Shown here: positions 4,828 to 5,302 of the stretch, piece after piece
How positions within the stretch are numbered: position 1 is the stretch's first letter
How the letters are laid out: each line of letters opens with the position of its first letter
Assembly (NCBI GenBank): GCA_003662645.1
Contig: QMYL01000087.1
Location: forward strand, 1-5,302
Length of the DNA stretch: 5,302 bases
Direction of reading: 5' to 3'
DNA from: Candidatus Bathyarchaeota archaeon
GTDB taxonomy: Archaea; Thermoproteota; Bathyarchaeia; Bathyarchaeales; B26-1
Notes under the pieces: generated by a model
Databases searched by the model: none
What the model saw: the letters and a program-made list of their open reading frames with translations, nothing else
Told to the model about the DNA's origin: nothing
Made by a program: the position numbers and the translations under genes

Positions 4828-4834
4828 TTTATAT
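4828..4834 (+). promoter_or_regulatory. TATA box for the thermosome gene
   Basis: TTTATAT, within TTTTTATATTTG, is the best archaeal TATA box in the window. Transcription about 26 bp downstream would start near 4857, leaving a leader of about 32 nt that contains the GGAGG site at 4877-4881. The dyad TAACT AAG AGTTA (4811-4823) lies immediately upstream, where BRE and TFB contacts are expected. AAGGCYTAACYA copies at 4805-4816 and 4851-4862 flank the box on both sides. Confidence 0.6.
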
Positions 4835-4888
4835 TTGAATCCGTTTGAGTAAGGCTTAACCATTATTTAAAGGTGTGGAGGATACTAT

Positions 4889-5302
4889 TTGTTATCAAGA
4901 ACCGGTGCGACGGGAACCCCAATTCTCATATTAAGGGAGGGATCAAGGAGATCGAAGGGTAGAGACGCCCAACGCTCAAACATAATGGCGGCCAAGATAG
5001 TCGCTGAGGCTATAAAGACCTCACTTGGACCTAGGGGTATGGACAAGATGCTGGTCGACAGCTTGGGTGATGTATCGATCACAAACGACGGGCACACAAT
5101 CCTGAAGGAGATGGACATCCAACACCCAGCGGCGAAGATGATGGTTGAGGTGGCGAAGGCCCAAGACGATGAAGTTGGAGACGGAACAACGACATCGGTG
5201 ATAATAGCTGGGGAGCTGTTGAGCAAGGCTGAGGAGCTGATCGAGAAGGGTATACACCCAACCGTAATAATAGATGGGTACAGAAAGGCGGCTGAGAGAG
5301 CC
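4889..5302 (+). CDS. Thermosome subunit (group II chaperonin), N-terminal part, 3' truncated by window edge
   Basis: The 138 residues visible are the N-terminal part, mostly equatorial domain, of an archaeal CCT/TCP-1-type chaperonin subunit. These subunits form double-ring ATP-driven folding chambers in the cytoplasm and are abundant in thermophiles. Family marks in order are TPILILREG (10-18), [20 protein letters not shown] (24-43), the ATP-site loop [12 protein letters not shown] (44-55), ITNDG (64-68), [16 protein letters not shown] (75-90) and the GDGTTT nucleotide/Mg motif with D98 (97-102). The start is a TTG at 4889: GGAGG (4877-4881) lies 7 nt upstream, and an in-frame TAA at 4868-4870 blocks any longer frame. 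The first in-frame ATG is codon 33, inside the conserved NIMAAK, so an ATG-only search misses the start. One residue differs from the common TNDGATIL: H69 replaces Ala. Whether this is the alpha, beta or another paralogue cannot be told here. Confidence 0.95.
   Translation, partial: MLSRTGATGTPILILREGSRRSKGRDAQRSNIMAAKIVAEAIKTSLGPRGMDKMLVDSLGDVSITNDGHTILKEMDIQHPAAKMMVEVAKAQDDEVGDGTTTSVIIAGELLSKAEELIEKGIHPTVIIDGYRKAAERA

Larger units (their letters stand above)
4574..4888. other. 315-bp divergent spacer between nadM and thermosome gene
   Basis: No convincing protein gene lies here. The nadM end holds its TATA box and a small dyad (4618-4633). The middle holds a 34-bp imperfect inverted repeat (4651-4684) followed at once by a 5-bp hairpin, ACTCC ACCAA GGAGT (4687-4701). 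The stretch 4702-4800 is purine-rich and contains only a 32-codon ATG frame (4715-4813) without a well-placed ribosome site. The thermosome end holds a dyad, a TATA box and a repeated AAGGCYTAACYA motif. The length and the amount of symmetry are unusual beside the short spacers elsewhere in the window, which suggests regulation or a small RNA. Confidence 0.6.

Overview
The window comes from an archaeon, most likely a thermophile of the TACK group. The evidence is a set of archaeal or archaeal/eukaryotic families: ribosomal protein eS25, an SSSCA1/UPF0148 zinc-ribbon protein, a DUF369-type cyclophilin-like protein, archaeal-type NMN adenylyltransferase (NadM) and a group II chaperonin (thermosome). 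eS25 is, to my knowledge, present in Crenarchaeota and their relatives and missing from most Euryarchaeota. Arg codons AGG/AGA and Ile codon ATA dominate, as in many hyperthermophiles. Translation signals are GGTGA/GGAG-type Shine-Dalgarno sites with short spacers, and TTG or GTG starts are frequent. Genus cannot be fixed from this sequence.

Layout. 1-352 is the 3' end of a malate/lactate dehydrogenase. A TATA-containing gap leads to rps25e (423-749) and an orphan helical protein (777-1253). That orphan converges, with a 7-bp gap, on the cyclophilin-like gene (1261-1662, minus). The cyclophilin-like gene shares a 64-bp divergent promoter region with a 70-aa coiled-coil protein (1727-1939). 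Next come the zinc-ribbon protein (2019-2381) and, 10 bp later, a second orphan (2392-2943), probably one operon. After a 200-bp spacer comes proC (TTG start near 3147, to 3941), which converges on nadM (4573-4010, minus). A 315-bp divergent spacer with several inverted repeats separates nadM from a thermosome subunit gene. That gene starts at a TTG (4889) and runs off the right edge.

Function. Most genes are housekeeping: central carbon metabolism, ribosome, proline and NAD synthesis, protein folding. I see no mobile element, CRISPR array, tRNA or rRNA, and no clear multi-gene accessory system. The parts most likely to hold something undescribed are the two orphan proteins, the conserved-looking small coiled-coil protein, and the nadM-thermosome spacer. 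That spacer carries a 34-bp imperfect inverted repeat and paired motifs flanking the thermosome TATA box.
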